Numbered from the stretch's first letter, positions 1 through 8,685 are shown. The stretch: DNA of 33,502 bases from DASXSB01 sp036506275 (GCA_036506275.1 DASXSB010000141.1:1-33502); one strand, 5' to 3'. Notes: a model not told the origin generated them from the letters alone. A program made the numbers and translations.

Positions 1-121
1 AGGAATGCTTGTCGAACAGGGACAGCCACGCGTTGTAGAGGATCGGAAAGACGACGAGGCCGCCCAGCAACACGAGCGAGGGGGCGAGGAGGAGCCAGCC
101 CGTCAGCGCCTGCTTCCTCAC
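1..121 (-). CDS. ABC transporter permease, sugar type (N-terminal part only)
   Basis: Only the first 40 codons lie in the window; the gene runs off the left edge. It begins with GTG 19 nt after the stop of the solute-binding protein gene, so the two are surely co-transcribed. The visible peptide is a short basic start (VRKQALTG) followed by one strongly hydrophobic helix at residues 9-31 and then FPILYNAWLSLFD. That layout, a first transmembrane helix followed by a periplasmic turn with NAWLSL, is typical of MalF/UgpA-like permeases of carbohydrate importers. It would form the membrane channel for the neighbouring binding protein. The substrate cannot be told from this fragment. Confidence 0.8.
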   Translation of the reverse strand, partial: MRKQALTGWLLLAPSLVLLGGLVVFPILYNAWLSLFDKHS

Positions 122-140
122 TCGCCCCGTCCCGTCGAGC

Positions 141-1517
141 CTACGACCAGCGCTTGAAGCCGAGCTGGGCGAGCAGCTCCTCCGCGCGGCGCTGTCCCTT
201 ATCCGCTTCGGCCTTGGCGTTCTTGCCGCCCACCATCACCTCCACCACCATGTCGGCCACGATGCCGGAGCCGTCCAGCTCGGCGAGGAACGGCACCAGG
301 TTGTCCTCGGGGCGACTGAAGCCGATGGGCAGGAAGCGCCCCGCCTTGAGCCCGCTCACCATGATGTCGTGCCAGGGCTTCCACTTCTTGATGCGCGCGT
401 TCGACAGGTACTCCGGATCGTTGATCATCGACTTGAAGATCGGCGTGAGGTGGATCGGCACCGAGTGGCAGTACTGGAGGTAGTGGTCCTTCTTGTAGAA
501 CAATCTCAGGAACTCGAACGCCTCGTTCGGGTACTTCGACTGCGTGAACACCGCCCAGTTCTCGCCGTCGAGGGCGGAGATGCCGACGCGGCCGGCGGGG
601 CCGTGCGGGCGCAGCATCGGCATGAAGTGCTCGGGGTCGCGCATGTTCTCGGGCGCGTACTTCTCGATGTAGCCGATGGTGCGGGCGCCGCTCAGGTACG
701 CCATCGCGATCTTGCCGGTGGAGAGCGCGGCGAGCGTGTCGAGGTACTTCTGTCCCGACCATCCTCCCGGCATGAACTTGTTCAGCTTCTGCGCGTACTC
801 GAGGGCGTCGATCATGGCCTGGCTGTTGAGCTGGGGGCGGTACGTCTTCTGATCGACCCAGGAGCCGCCGTTGCCGGCCAGCCATTCCGCGGGATGGACG
901 AAGCCCATGTAGAGCTTCTCGCCCGGCATCTGCACCCCGTAGCGACCGCCCTCGGTGAGCGCGGCCGCCAGCTTCAGCATGTCGTCGTACGTCTCCGGCG
1001 GCTTGATGCCCTTCTTCTCGCGCAGGTCACGCCGCTCCGCGAAGTACGTGGAGCCCATGGCGTGGGTGACGCCGTAGTACTTGCCGTCGAAGTACTGGAG
1101 CTTGAGCGTCGCCTCGTGGATGTCGTTCTCGCCGAGAGCGCGGACGAGCTCGTCCATCGGGACGAGGAGCTTCTTCACGTAGAGCGACGCCGTCATGAAC
1201 GGGTTCAAGTGCGTGAGATCGGGCGGGCTGCCGGCCGCGATGGAGGCGAGGAGCTTCGTGTTGAGGTCGCCCCAGCCGAGCGCCTGCTGCTTGACCTTGA
1301 ACCCGGGGAACTTCCGCTCGAACTCCGCGATGCTCGTGTCCTGGATCGTCTTGACCGTCTGCGGCTCCACTTCCGTGTGCCAGACTTGCAGCTCACGCAC
1401 CTGCTGGCCGAGAGCGGCGGGGGCGCGCCCGAGAAGCGCCGTCCCTGCTCCCACCACGCTGCCCACGAGGAAACGACGGCGCGACAGCGAGCGGTCGATG
1501 CGAGTGGATGTCGCCAT
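141..1517 (-). CDS. ABC transporter solute-binding protein (family 1), Tat-exported
   Basis: 458 residues. The start is the ATG at 1517, preceded by AAGGAGA at good spacing; the frame stays open upstream but that part is a shadow of the hydrolase gene. Residues 11-37 form a twin-arginine signal (SRRRFLVG then a hydrophobic run ending near ALGQ), so the protein is probably exported folded. The mature part begins with a beta strand (ELQVWHTE) and has the length and layout of family 1 extracellular binding proteins for sugars or polyols: FERKFPGFKV, LLASIAAGSPPDL, and a late NEAFEFLRLF segment. It lies between a dienelactone hydrolase gene (17 nt upstream) and a permease gene (19 nt downstream). 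It would deliver a carbohydrate-like ligand to that permease. The ligand is unknown. Confidence 0.9.
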   Translation of the reverse strand: MATSTRIDRSLSRRRFLVGSVVGAGTALLGRAPAALGQQVRELQVWHTEVEPQTVKTIQDTSIAEFERKFPGFKVKQQALGWGDLNTKLLASIAAGSPPDLTHLNPFMTASLYVKKLLVPMDELVRALGENDIHEATLKLQYFDGKYYGVTHAMGSTYFAERRDLREKKGIKPPETYDDMLKLAAALTEGGRYGVQMPGEKLYMGFVHPAEWLAGNGGSWVDQKTYRPQLNSQAMIDALEYAQKLNKFMPGGWSGQKYLDTLAALSTGKIAMAYLSGARTIGYIEKYAPENMRDPEHFMPMLRPHGPAGRVGISALDGENWAVFTQSKYPNEAFEFLRLFYKKDHYLQYCHSVPIHLTPIFKSMINDPEYLSNARIKKWKPWHDIMVSGLKAGRFLPIGFSRPEDNLVPFLAELDGSGIVADMVVEVMVGGKNAKAEADKGQRRAEELLAQLGFKRWS

Positions 1518-1534
1518 GGCTGTCTCCTTCCGCG

Positions 1535-2383
1535 CTACTTGAGGTGCTTGCCGAACCACGCGAGGCAGCGGTTCCAGGCGTCGGAGGCGGCGGCCGCGTC
1601 GTACGACGGGCGGTAATCGGCGTGGAAGCCGTGGCCGGCGCCGGGATAGATCACGATCTCGACGTTGGGGTTGTGCTGCTTCAGGACCTCGCCGAAGCGG
1701 CGCGCGTCCTCGGGCTTCGGGTTCTGGTCGGTTTCCCCGAAGAGTCCCAGGAACGGACACGTGATGTCCTTGGCGACGTCGAATCCGGTGATCGGTCCCG
1801 TCTTGCTCTGGTACGGGCGCGCGGGCGGACCGTACCACGCCACCGCCGCCTTGATGTCGCGATTGGTGGCGGCGACCTGGATGGTGGTGGAGCCGCCCCA
1901 GCACCATCCCGTCACGCCCACGCGATCCGGCCGCACGTTGGGACGCGTCTTCGCCCAGTCCACGGCCGCCTTGAGGTCCCCGAGCGTTTGCTCGCGGGGC
2001 TGCGCGAGAACGATCTTGAGTATTTCCTGGAGGTCGGTGAGGTGCCCCACCCCGCCCTCGCGCTTGAAGAGCTCCGGGGCCACCGCGTAATAGCCCTCCT
2101 TCGCGAAGCGCCGCGCGCAGTCGCGAATGTACTCGTGCACGCCGAACACCTCGGAGATCACGAGCAGGATGGGATGATTTCGACCCGTCGACGGCCGCGC
2201 TTCGTACACGGGCATCGTGTAGTCGCCGATCTTCACCTCGGCGTCGCCGGCCGTGAGGCCCTTGGTGTCGGTGGCGACGGCCTGGGCCATCACCGTCTCC
2301 GGCGCCCGCGCGTACCCGGCGAACGTCGTTGCGCCCGGCCGCGCGTCCCCTCCGTGCACGAGTGGTCGAACTTCTACCGTCAT
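1535..2383 (-). CDS. Dienelactone hydrolase family protein
   Basis: 282 residues. I chose the ATG at 2383, preceded by GGGAGG 7 nt away, rather than the ATG at 2401. The alpha/beta-hydrolase fold is clear: the nucleophile elbow GWCWGG has Cys161, and the other triad members appear to be Asp219 (GETDQNP) and His251 (GAGHGFH). Glu78 in ISEVFG matches the substrate-gating Glu of the family. The first 45 or so residues are an extra N-terminal segment beyond the usual roughly 240-residue enzyme. Known members hydrolyse dienelactone to maleylacetate in chlorocatechol breakdown, or other lactones and esters. It is followed at 17 nt by the ABC binding protein gene, which suggests coupled uptake and hydrolysis, but no other catechol-pathway gene is near. 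Confidence 0.9.
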   Translation of the reverse strand: MTVEVRPLVHGGDARPGATTFAGYARAPETVMAQAVATDTKGLTAGDAEVKIGDYTMPVYEARPSTGRNHPILLVISEVFGVHEYIRDCARRFAKEGYYAVAPELFKREGGVGHLTDLQEILKIVLAQPREQTLGDLKAAVDWAKTRPNVRPDRVGVTGWCWGGSTTIQVAATNRDIKAAVAWYGPPARPYQSKTGPITGFDVAKDITCPFLGLFGETDQNPKPEDARRFGEVLKQHNPNVEIVIYPGAGHGFHADYRPSYDAAAASDAWNRCLAWFGKHLK

Positions 2384-2542
2384 GAAAGGCCCTCCCGTCA
2401 TTGATGTATCGCCTGCTGGCGGAACGCGCGATATCCTACGCCGAAATCACGGTTTTTTCGATGGTGCGGGGTGGGTCGCCACCGTACTATCATCGACACA
2501 GTACCCCGACCACACGCCGAGCCTCGTTCTGCCGGAGGCGCG

Positions 2543-3034
2543 ATGGATCTCCAGGAAGCGAAGAGCCGAATCTCGGAAGCGCTGGTGGAGTCGATCTTCC
2601 GCCGCGCCCGCTATTCGGTGAAGCCGTTCCGCACGGACGCCCTGCCCCTGCGCTTCGGCCGCGAGGATTACTCTCCGGATTTCCGCGTCTCGCGCCGCCT
2701 CGACGACGGCAGCGAGAAAGAAGCGCTGGTGGAGGTGAAGTACCGTCCTTCCATCGAGCAGTTCATCTCGGTCGAGAACCAGCGCGGTGAGCGCTCGATG
2801 TTTTTGCACGCCCGCAAGCAGTGGCCCGCCCTCTACTTCGTGCTCGTGACCGATCGCCCCGACGCCAATCGCTCCTGCTTCCAGGCCGTCTCCTTCGCCA
2901 GCTACACGCCCGGCGAGCCCTTCCGCACCGAAGACCTCGCCGACCTCCGCGAGCTCCGCATCTTCAAGCACAACGTGGAGGACCACGAAGAGCTCGTGCG
3001 CCGCATCTTCGGCCTGCTCAGCGGCGGAGGATAA
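2543..3034 (+). CDS. Small PD-(D/E)XK-like protein of unknown function
   Basis: 163 residues, starting at ATG 2543 with GGAGG 4 nt upstream (GGAGGCGCG-ATG); an ATG at 2471 in the same frame has no ribosome binding site and translates to low-complexity sequence. I recognise no named family. The segment at residues 43-70 has the shape of a PD-(D/E)XK nuclease core: EDYSPDF (acid on a strand), a charged turn, then LVEVKY, where Glu-Val-Lys would be the catalytic E-x-K. A hydrophobic strand (ALYFVLVTD) and a C-terminal helix (HEELVRRIFGLL) follow. It stands alone, divergent from the hydrolase gene and convergent with the TauE gene. It could be a nuclease-fold protein or a fortuitous match; no partner methylase or toxin/antitoxin gene is present. 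Confidence 0.75.
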   Translation: MDLQEAKSRISEALVESIFRRARYSVKPFRTDALPLRFGREDYSPDFRVSRRLDDGSEKEALVEVKYRPSIEQFISVENQRGERSMFLHARKQWPALYFVLVTDRPDANRSCFQAVSFASYTPGEPFRTEDLADLRELRIFKHNVEDHEELVRRIFGLLSGGG

Positions 3035-3058
3035 GCGGCCCGCGGGCGCGACGACTTG

Positions 3059-3847
3059 CTAGCGGAGGGTGAGCCAGAGGCCGAGGGCGCCGAGGAACAC
3101 GAGCACGGCGCCGTTGAAGGCGCGCTGATCGAGACGGTCCTGCACGCGCAATCCGAGGGCGAAGCCGCCGAGCGCCACCCCCGTGAACGCGACCGAGAGG
3201 CCTAGGAGCGGCCACGTGAGGAGGCCGTACCAGGCGACGGCGCCGAGCTGGACGGCCTTGTAAGCGATGAAGCTGAGCGAGACCGCGCGCACGAAGTCGG
3301 GCTTCGCCATCCCGAGCGCGTAGAAGTACATCACGAGCGGGGTTCCCGGCCCGTTCGTGACGCCGCCCACCACCCCCGCCAGCAGCCCCATCGGCGGCGC
3401 CAGCCACGGCTCCCAGCGCGCGGGCACGCGCGGCGAGAAGCGGGTCGCGTTGAGAACCACGAAGAGCAGCACGAAGCAGCCGAGGACGAAGCTCGCCGTG
3501 GAGGCCGCGAGATGAACGAGCACGCGGGTGCCGAGCACGGTCCCGATGGCGCCGAACACGAGGAGCGACGCCAGACGGCGCGCCGTCGCCCGGATGTCGC
3601 CGCGACGCCGGAGCTGGATGACGTCCATCACGATGTTGGGGACGATCAGGACCGCCACCGCCGTCTTGACGGGGACGACGAGCGCGAGGAGCGGTGTGGC
3701 GAGCGTGGGGAAGCCGACGCCGATGGCGCCCTTCACGAAGGCGGCGACGAGAACGACGAGCGCGCTTAGCGCGCCAGCGCTTCCCAGAGCACTTCCGCGG
3801 GATGCTGGGCGCGACGGCCGGCGAGATGCTCGATCTGCTGGCGGCAC
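3059..3847 (-). CDS. TauE/SafE family membrane exporter (sulfite/organosulfonate type)
   Basis: About 262 residues if it starts at the GTG at 3847; the true start is uncertain. It is a polytopic membrane protein with the TauE/SafE (DUF81) pattern in two halves: AAFVKGAIGVGFPTLATPLLAL near the N-terminus and LLAGVVGGVTNGPGTPLVMYF in the second half, about eight hydrophobic segments in all. Family members carry sulfite, sulfoacetate, or other anions out of the cell. The reading frame overlaps the 3' end of the oxidoreductase gene. The first transmembrane helix begins only at about 3772, where there is no ATG, GTG or TTG, so either the 82-nt overlap is real or a rare CTG start is used. Translational coupling to the upstream gene is likely. 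Confidence 0.85.
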   Translation of the reverse strand: MPPADRASRRPSRPASRGSALGSAGALSALVVLVAAFVKGAIGVGFPTLATPLLALVVPVKTAVAVLIVPNIVMDVIQLRRRGDIRATARRLASLLVFGAIGTVLGTRVLVHLAASTASFVLGCFVLLFVVLNATRFSPRVPARWEPWLAPPMGLLAGVVGGVTNGPGTPLVMYFYALGMAKPDFVRAVSLSFIAYKAVQLGAVAWYGLLTWPLLGLSVAFTGVALGGFALGLRVQDRLDQRAFNGAVLVFLGALGLWLTLR

Positions 3848-6672
3848 GACACGCCGGGAGCCACGATCACGGTGTCGGCGGCCGCCGCCTTCACCGCCGG
3901 CGCCAGCCGTCGGTTGCCGATCGCGACCGAGATGTCGTAGTGCTCGCGCTCGAACCCGAACGAGCCGGCCATGCCGCAGCAACCGGAATCGACCTCGCTC
4001 ACCTCGAAGCCGGCCCAGCGTAGCGCCGCCACCGTGGGCGCGGTTCCCACCATCGCCTTCTGGTGACAGTGGCCGTGCAGCAGCGCGCGGCGGCCGCCGC
4101 CCGCGAACGGGAGGTCGAGCCCGCGGCGGCGCTCGCGCGCCACGAATTCCTCGAGCAGGAAGCTCTGCCGCGCCAGCGTGCGCGCCGGCTCCGTGCGGAC
4201 GAGGTCTACCCACTCGTCGCGCAGGGTGAGCAGGCACGACGGCTCGAGCCCGACGATCGGCACTCCGCGCTCCGCGTACGACGCGAAGCGCTCCACGTTC
4301 CACGCCGCGTTCGCGCGCGCGAGGTCGAGCATGCCCTTGCTGATCATGGGCCGGCCACAGCACTTCCGCTCGGGGACGATCACGCGATAGCCGGCGCGCT
4401 CGAGGAGCTGCACGGCCGCCTGTCCGATGTGGGGCGCGTTGTACGTCACGAAGGTGTCGGCGAAGAGCACGACGTCGCCGCGCGGGGCCGCGGGCGGCGC
4501 CGGCCGGCGGGCGAACCAGTCGGTGAAGGTCTCGCGCGCGAGAGCGGGGAGCGGACGGCGGCGGTCGATGCCGGCCACGCGCTCGAGCAGCCAGCGGTTC
4601 GCGGCCAGGTTGGTGAGCCGGTTGGCGAGCGCGGCCCAGCGGGCGCCCGTGCGGTTCAGCTCCGCGATGCGGCCGAAGAGCCGGTTGCGGAGCGGCAAGC
4701 CGTGCTTCGCGTAGTAGTGATGCAGGAACTCGTACTTGAGCTTGGCCATGTCCACGTTCGACGGACACTCCGCCTTGCAGCCCTTGCACTCGAGACAGAG
4801 ATCCATCACTTCGTGGAGCCGCTTGCCCGTGAACTCGGCGGCGGGCAGCCCGCCCGACAGCACGGCGCGCAGCGCGTTGGCGCGACCACGCGTGGTGTGC
4901 TCCTCGTCGCGCGTGACCATGTAGGAGGGGCACATGGTGCCCTCGAGCGTCTTGCGGCAGACGCCGACGCCGTTGCACATCTCCACTGCGCGCGCGAAGC
5001 CGCCCTGCCCCGTGAAATCGAGGAGCGTGGTGGGCTCCCAGGTCGTGTATTGCGGACCGAAGCGTAGATGCTCGGTGATCCCCGAGCTGTCGACGATGTT
5101 CCCGGGGTTCATGCGGCCCTCGGGATCGAAGGCGCGCTTGAGCTCGCGGAAGGCCTGCATGAGCTTCGGCCCGTACATGCGCTCGAGGAACGGGCTACGC
5201 GCGCGGCCGTCGCCGTGCTCGCTGGAGATGGTGCCGCCGAACTCGAGCACGAGCTCGGTGATCTCGTCCGCGATCGCCCGCACCTGCGCGAGTCCGCGCC
5301 GGGTCTTGAGATCGATCACGGGCCGGATGTGCAGACAGCCCACGGAGCAGTGGCCGTAGTAGGCGCCGCTGACATCGTGGCGCTTGAAGATGTCGCGGAA
5401 GCGCGGCACGAACGTGGCGAGGTGGCGAGGCTCGACGGCGGTGTCCTCCACGAACGCGATCGGCTTCTGGTCGCCCTTCATGCCGAGGAGGAGGCCGAGC
5501 CCCGCCTTCCTGAGCTTCCAGATCGACTGCTGCTCGGCGGGGTCGTACGCGATGTGGGCGGCGTAGCCGAACTGCTCGCGCTGGCGTTTCGCCTCCAGCG
5601 CCTCGACCTTCGCCCGCACCTCGGCCTCGGTGTCGCCCGCGTACTCGACGATGAGGATGGCGCCGGGATCGCCGTTCACGAATCCCATCCGCTTGGACTG
5701 CTCGATGTTGCCGCGGGCGAGATCCAGGATCAGCTTGTCCGTCAGCTCGACCGCGTACGGGCCCGTTTCCAGGATCGACTGCGATGACTCCAGCGCTTCC
5801 TGGATGTCCGCGTAGTGGATCACGTCGAGTGCGGTCTTCTTGGGCCGCTCCACCAGCCGCACCTTCGCTTCCACCACCGTGAAGAGCGTGCCCTCGGAGC
5901 CGATCACCACGCGCGCCACGTTCAGGGGCGCGGCGACGCCGTTGCCAGTGGGCGCCCGCATCGGCCCGCGTGCGGCGGGGCCGAGCAGCTCGTTCAGGTT
6001 GTAGCCGGCCACGCGGCGCCAGTGCGCGGGATACCGCGCGCGGATCTCGTCCGCGTACTCCGCGCGCAGGCGCAGCAACTCGCGGTAGATCCGGCCTTCC
6101 GCATCCGTCCGCCGCGCCTTCGCCTCCAGCTCCGCCGGCGTCAGCTCCTTGAAGACGACGCGGGTGCCGTCGGCGAGGATCGCCGTCAGCTCGATGACGT
6201 GCTCGACGGTGAGCCCGTACGCGATCGAGTGCGATCCGCCCGAGTTGTTGCCGATCATGCCGCCCAGGGTGGCGCGATTCGAGGTCGAGGTATCGGGGCC
6301 GAAGAGGAGGCCGAGCGGGCGCACGTGGGCGTTGAGCTCGTCCTGCACGACGCCGGGCTGCACGCGCGCCCAGCGCTCCTCCGTGTTCACCTCGAGGACC
6401 GCGTTCATGTGGCGGGTGAGATCGAGGACGAGGGCGCGATTGACCGTCTGCCCGGTGAGCGACGTCCCGCCTCCGCGCGGGAGGAGCGCAACCTGCTGCC
6501 GCTTGGCGACGTCGATGGCGGCGGCGACGTCGTCGGCGTCGCGCGGCAGTACGACCCCGATCGGCTCCACCTGGTACATCGAGGCGTCGGTCGAATAGAG
6601 GAAGCGAGAGGCGGCGTCGAAGCGGACGTCACCGCGCAACGCGCGGCGCAGATCGTGCTCGAGGTCGCTCAC
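3766..6672 (-). CDS. Fused FAD-linked oxidase / Fe-S oxidoreductase (GlcD-GlcF type, YdiJ-like)
   Basis: 968 residues. Residues 35-280 form the FAD-binding PCMH domain (VLPRDADDVAAAID, LLPRGGGTSLTG, NNSGG), followed to about residue 535 by the FAD-oxidase C-terminal domain with SSEHGDGR. Next come two iron-sulfur sites: Cys566/572/581 (CNGVGVCRK, MCPSY) and Cys626/629/632/636 (CLECKGCKAEC). Two CCG domains follow (CCGRPMISKG; GHCHQ and GCCGMAGSFG), which in this family carry a further cluster. The layout matches YdiJ/D-2-hydroxyacid dehydrogenases, which oxidise D-lactate, glycolate or D-2-hydroxyglutarate and pass electrons on. I chose the GTG at 6672: there is no Shine-Dalgarno, but a perfect TATAAT ends 7 nt upstream, implying leaderless translation. 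It is divergent from a thioredoxin-like gene. Confidence 0.92.
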   Translation of the reverse strand: MSDLEHDLRRALRGDVRFDAASRFLYSTDASMYQVEPIGVVLPRDADDVAAAIDVAKRQQVALLPRGGGTSLTGQTVNRALVLDLTRHMNAVLEVNTEERWARVQPGVVQDELNAHVRPLGLLFGPDTSTSNRATLGGMIGNNSGGSHSIAYGLTVEHVIELTAILADGTRVVFKELTPAELEAKARRTDAEGRIYRELLRLRAEYADEIRARYPAHWRRVAGYNLNELLGPAARGPMRAPTGNGVAAPLNVARVVIGSEGTLFTVVEAKVRLVERPKKTALDVIHYADIQEALESSQSILETGPYAVELTDKLILDLARGNIEQSKRMGFVNGDPGAILIVEYAGDTEAEVRAKVEALEAKRQREQFGYAAHIAYDPAEQQSIWKLRKAGLGLLLGMKGDQKPIAFVEDTAVEPRHLATFVPRFRDIFKRHDVSGAYYGHCSVGCLHIRPVIDLKTRRGLAQVRAIADEITELVLEFGGTISSEHGDGRARSPFLERMYGPKLMQAFRELKRAFDPEGRMNPGNIVDSSGITEHLRFGPQYTTWEPTTLLDFTGQGGFARAVEMCNGVGVCRKTLEGTMCPSYMVTRDEEHTTRGRANALRAVLSGGLPAAEFTGKRLHEVMDLCLECKGCKAECPSNVDMAKLKYEFLHHYYAKHGLPLRNRLFGRIAELNRTGARWAALANRLTNLAANRWLLERVAGIDRRRPLPALARETFTDWFARRPAPPAAPRGDVVLFADTFVTYNAPHIGQAAVQLLERAGYRVIVPERKCCGRPMISKGMLDLARANAAWNVERFASYAERGVPIVGLEPSCLLTLRDEWVDLVRTEPARTLARQSFLLEEFVARERRRGLDLPFAGGGRRALLHGHCHQKAMVGTAPTVAALRWAGFEVSEVDSGCCGMAGSFGFEREHYDISVAIGNRRLAPAVKAAAADTVIVAPGVSCRQQIEHLAGRRAQHPAEVLWEALAR

Positions 6673-6678
6673 CCGACG

Positions 6679-6685
6679 TATTATA
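6679..6685. promoter_or_regulatory. Shared divergent -10 element (TATTATA) with two probable leaderless starts
   Basis: The 18 bases between the GTG at 6672 (minus) and the ATG at 6691 (plus) hold one nearly symmetric box. Read on the minus strand it gives TATAAT with 7 nt to the GTG. Read on the plus strand it gives TATTAT with 6 nt to the ATG. With the usual 6-7 nt from the -10 box to the start site, both transcripts would begin at or within one base of their start codons. Neither gene has a Shine-Dalgarno. I see no good -35 box on either side. Confidence 0.6.
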
Positions 6686-6690
6686 CGCGC

Positions 6691-7200
6691 ATGGCTTGGC
6701 GCCTCTCCGCCGCCGCGATCGCGCTCGCCGTCGCGGTGGTGGCGGTGGTTCCCGCGGAGGCGGCGCCGGCCGCACCCGCCTTCCGCGTCACGCTTCTCGA
6801 TCGCGCCGAGGTCGTGGATTCGCGCGAGCACTTCGGTGAGCGCGTGATCGTACTGCGCTTCCAGGCCTCGTGGTGCAAGCGGTGCGTGGCGGAATCGGCG
6901 GCGCTGAGCCGGGTCGCCGATCGCTATCGCAGCCGCGGCGTGCAGATCGTTGCGCTGCACGTCCAGGACACCGCCGCCGACGCCCGGCGCTTCGTGCGCC
7001 GCTACAAGCCGACGTACGTGATCGCGCTCGATCCCAAGCTCACCATCGGCAACCGCTTCGGCTTCAAGGGCACGCCCTACACGGTCGTGATCGATCGTAA
7101 GGGCGAGATGGTCGCGCAACTCCACGGCGAGTCCGTGGTGAGCCGGCTTTCCCGCATCCTCGACGAAGTCCTCGCGGACTCGCCGCCGCCGGCACGCTGA
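6691..7200 (+). CDS. Periplasmic thioredoxin-like (TlpA/AhpC-TSA type) protein
   Basis: 169 residues. Residues 1-24 look like a Sec signal peptide (MAWRLSAAAI, hydrophobic run, AEAAP), so the protein should act outside the cytoplasmic membrane. The thioredoxin fold is clear: strand VIVLRFQAS, active site WCKRC with Cys62 and Cys65, and the cis-proline loop GTPYTVVID with Pro129. Such proteins reduce or exchange disulfides, for example during cytochrome c maturation. The CKRC dipeptide is unusual but chemically reasonable. It stands alone on the plus strand, divergent from the FAD/Fe-S oxidoreductase across an 18-bp gap and convergent with the CPBP protease gene 15 bp away. It has no Shine-Dalgarno; see the shared promoter box. 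Confidence 0.88.
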   Translation: MAWRLSAAAIALAVAVVAVVPAEAAPAAPAFRVTLLDRAEVVDSREHFGERVIVLRFQASWCKRCVAESAALSRVADRYRSRGVQIVALHVQDTAADARRFVRRYKPTYVIALDPKLTIGNRFGFKGTPYTVVIDRKGEMVAQLHGESVVSRLSRILDEVLADSPPPAR

Positions 7201-7215
7201 TACGGCGGCGCCCGC

Positions 7216-8685
7216 TCAGCCGCGCAGGAGGGCGAGCACGGTGAGGGAGGCAGCGGCGTTGTTGAGGGCGTGGGCGGCCATGCCGGGCAGCAAGCTCCCC
7301 GTCTTCTCGTAGGCGTACGCCCACAGGAAGCCGCTCCAGAACACGGCGGCGAAGCCGAGGACGCCGTAGCCGTGAGGGATCGCGAACAGCGTCGCGCTCA
7401 CGACGGCGGCGAGGCCAGCGGGCAGGCGGCGGCGCAGCGTCCCGAAGATCAAGCCGCGGAACACCACCTCTTCCACCACCGGCGCCAGCACCACCGCGCC
7501 CACGACGGTGACGATCGTGATCGGCAGCGTGCCCCACACGAGATCGTGATCGAACCACTCCGTCCAGTGCGTGCCGAACCCCTCGCGGTCGCCGAGCTGA
7601 CCGAGGGCCCACTCGCCGATCATTCCCGCCGCCGTCAGCGCGCCCGCCATCAGGACGAGGACGAAACCGCGGCGAGGATACGGGCGGAGACCGAAGGCGT
7701 CGGCGACACCGAGGCGGGCCGGGCGCACCAGGCGCCGGCGGGCCAGCACCAGCAGCGGCACGAACGGCAGATACGTGGCGGGGACGGTGAGCGCGTCGCC
7801 GATGGCGTCGGAGCCGGGATAGACGAAGAGCAGGCCGGCCGTGACGAGCGCGGCCCCCGCTCCCCCGCGGATGAGCGTGACCACGCCCGCGCGGAACGTC
7901 CACGGCGGCGGCAACGGCGCCGGCCCCACCGTGAGGTCACGGCGGCGGCGCACGACGATCCCCAGCGCCGCCAGCCCGCCCGCGAGGAGCGCGAGCTGGG
8001 CCACCGTGAGGGCGCGCACGCGAAAGAGCAGGCGGCCGCTCCGCGCCGCGGTCTCGCGCGCAACGGCGGCCACCGCCGCCTCGTCGCCGCTCCGGCGCGC
8101 GAGAGCGTTGAACACGCGGTCCCGAAACCACTCGGCACCGACGGTCTGCAACACGGACACGTCGACGGCATCGCCCGCTTCGCGCGGATCGAGGTAGGCC
8201 ACGGCGAGGAGATCGGCGAAGGCCGGCAGTGGATCTTCGCGCTGTCGCCACTCCGCGGTGGCGCGATCCACGCGGTCGAGCTGGCCCGCCTCCGACTGTA
8301 AGATCGCGAGATGCAGATCGACGAGGGGATCGACCGAATAGCGCGCGAGCTCCTCGTACCAGTCGAGCGCCTGCCGGAGATCGTTTCCTCCCTCGAGCGC
8401 GGTCACCTCGTAGAGTCGTCGCTCCCAGCGCGGGGCGCCTTGGAGAGCGTCGTGCACGTCGAGCGTCCGCCCCACGACCAGCGCCAGCGCGCGGTCGGCG
8501 TCACGGTAGCCCGCCACCCGTGGCTCCGCGAACATGAGCCACGCGATGAACAGCAGGAACAGGGCGAGGATGACGGCGGAGAGGGCGGTGACGACAGCGG
8601 ACCACCGTCGTGAGGGAGACGCCGGCGCCCGCGCCTCCGGAGGGGAGGCGCGCGGCTCGTCCGGCAGAGAGGAGGCCGTCTCCAC
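7216..8685 (-). CDS. CPBP family intramembrane metalloprotease with long N-terminal domain
   Basis: 489 residues from GTG 8685, which begins 2 nt after the stop of the alcohol dehydrogenase gene. A single transmembrane helix lies at about residues 30-52, followed by about 150 soluble, helix-rich residues that look repeat-like (LDWYEELARYSVDPLVDLHLAILQ and similar), then seven or eight hydrophobic segments. The C-terminal CPBP (Abi, PF02517) domain carries the family motifs: EEVVFRG with Glu405, Glu406 and Arg410; His438 in IPHG; and His472 and Asn475 in AAHALNN. These residues bind the catalytic metal in eukaryotic Rce1 relatives. Bacterial members are linked to prenyl-protein processing, peptide maturation or unknown tasks. 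The substrate here is unknown. It is the last gene of a long minus-strand run. Confidence 0.88.
   Translation of the reverse strand: METASSLPDEPRASPPEARAPASPSRRWSAVVTALSAVILALFLLFIAWLMFAEPRVAGYRDADRALALVVGRTLDVHDALQGAPRWERRLYEVTALEGGNDLRQALDWYEELARYSVDPLVDLHLAILQSEAGQLDRVDRATAEWRQREDPLPAFADLLAVAYLDPREAGDAVDVSVLQTVGAEWFRDRVFNALARRSGDEAAVAAVARETAARSGRLLFRVRALTVAQLALLAGGLAALGIVVRRRRDLTVGPAPLPPPWTFRAGVVTLIRGGAGAALVTAGLLFVYPGSDAIGDALTVPATYLPFVPLLVLARRRLVRPARLGVADAFGLRPYPRRGFVLVLMAGALTAAGMIGEWALGQLGDREGFGTHWTEWFDHDLVWGTLPITIVTVVGAVVLAPVVEEVVFRGLIFGTLRRRLPAGLAAVVSATLFAIPHGYGVLGFAAVFWSGFLWAYAYEKTGSLLPGMAAHALNNAAASLTVLALLRG

Noticed and set aside
4063..5067. Long plus-strand frames antisense to the Fe-S half of the oxidoreductase
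   Set aside because: They are complements of the cysteine-rich coding region and show only charged low-complexity sequence.
5815..6690. Plus-strand extension upstream of the thioredoxin-like protein
   Set aside because: It is antisense to the FAD-binding domain. The signal peptide at 6691 marks the true start.
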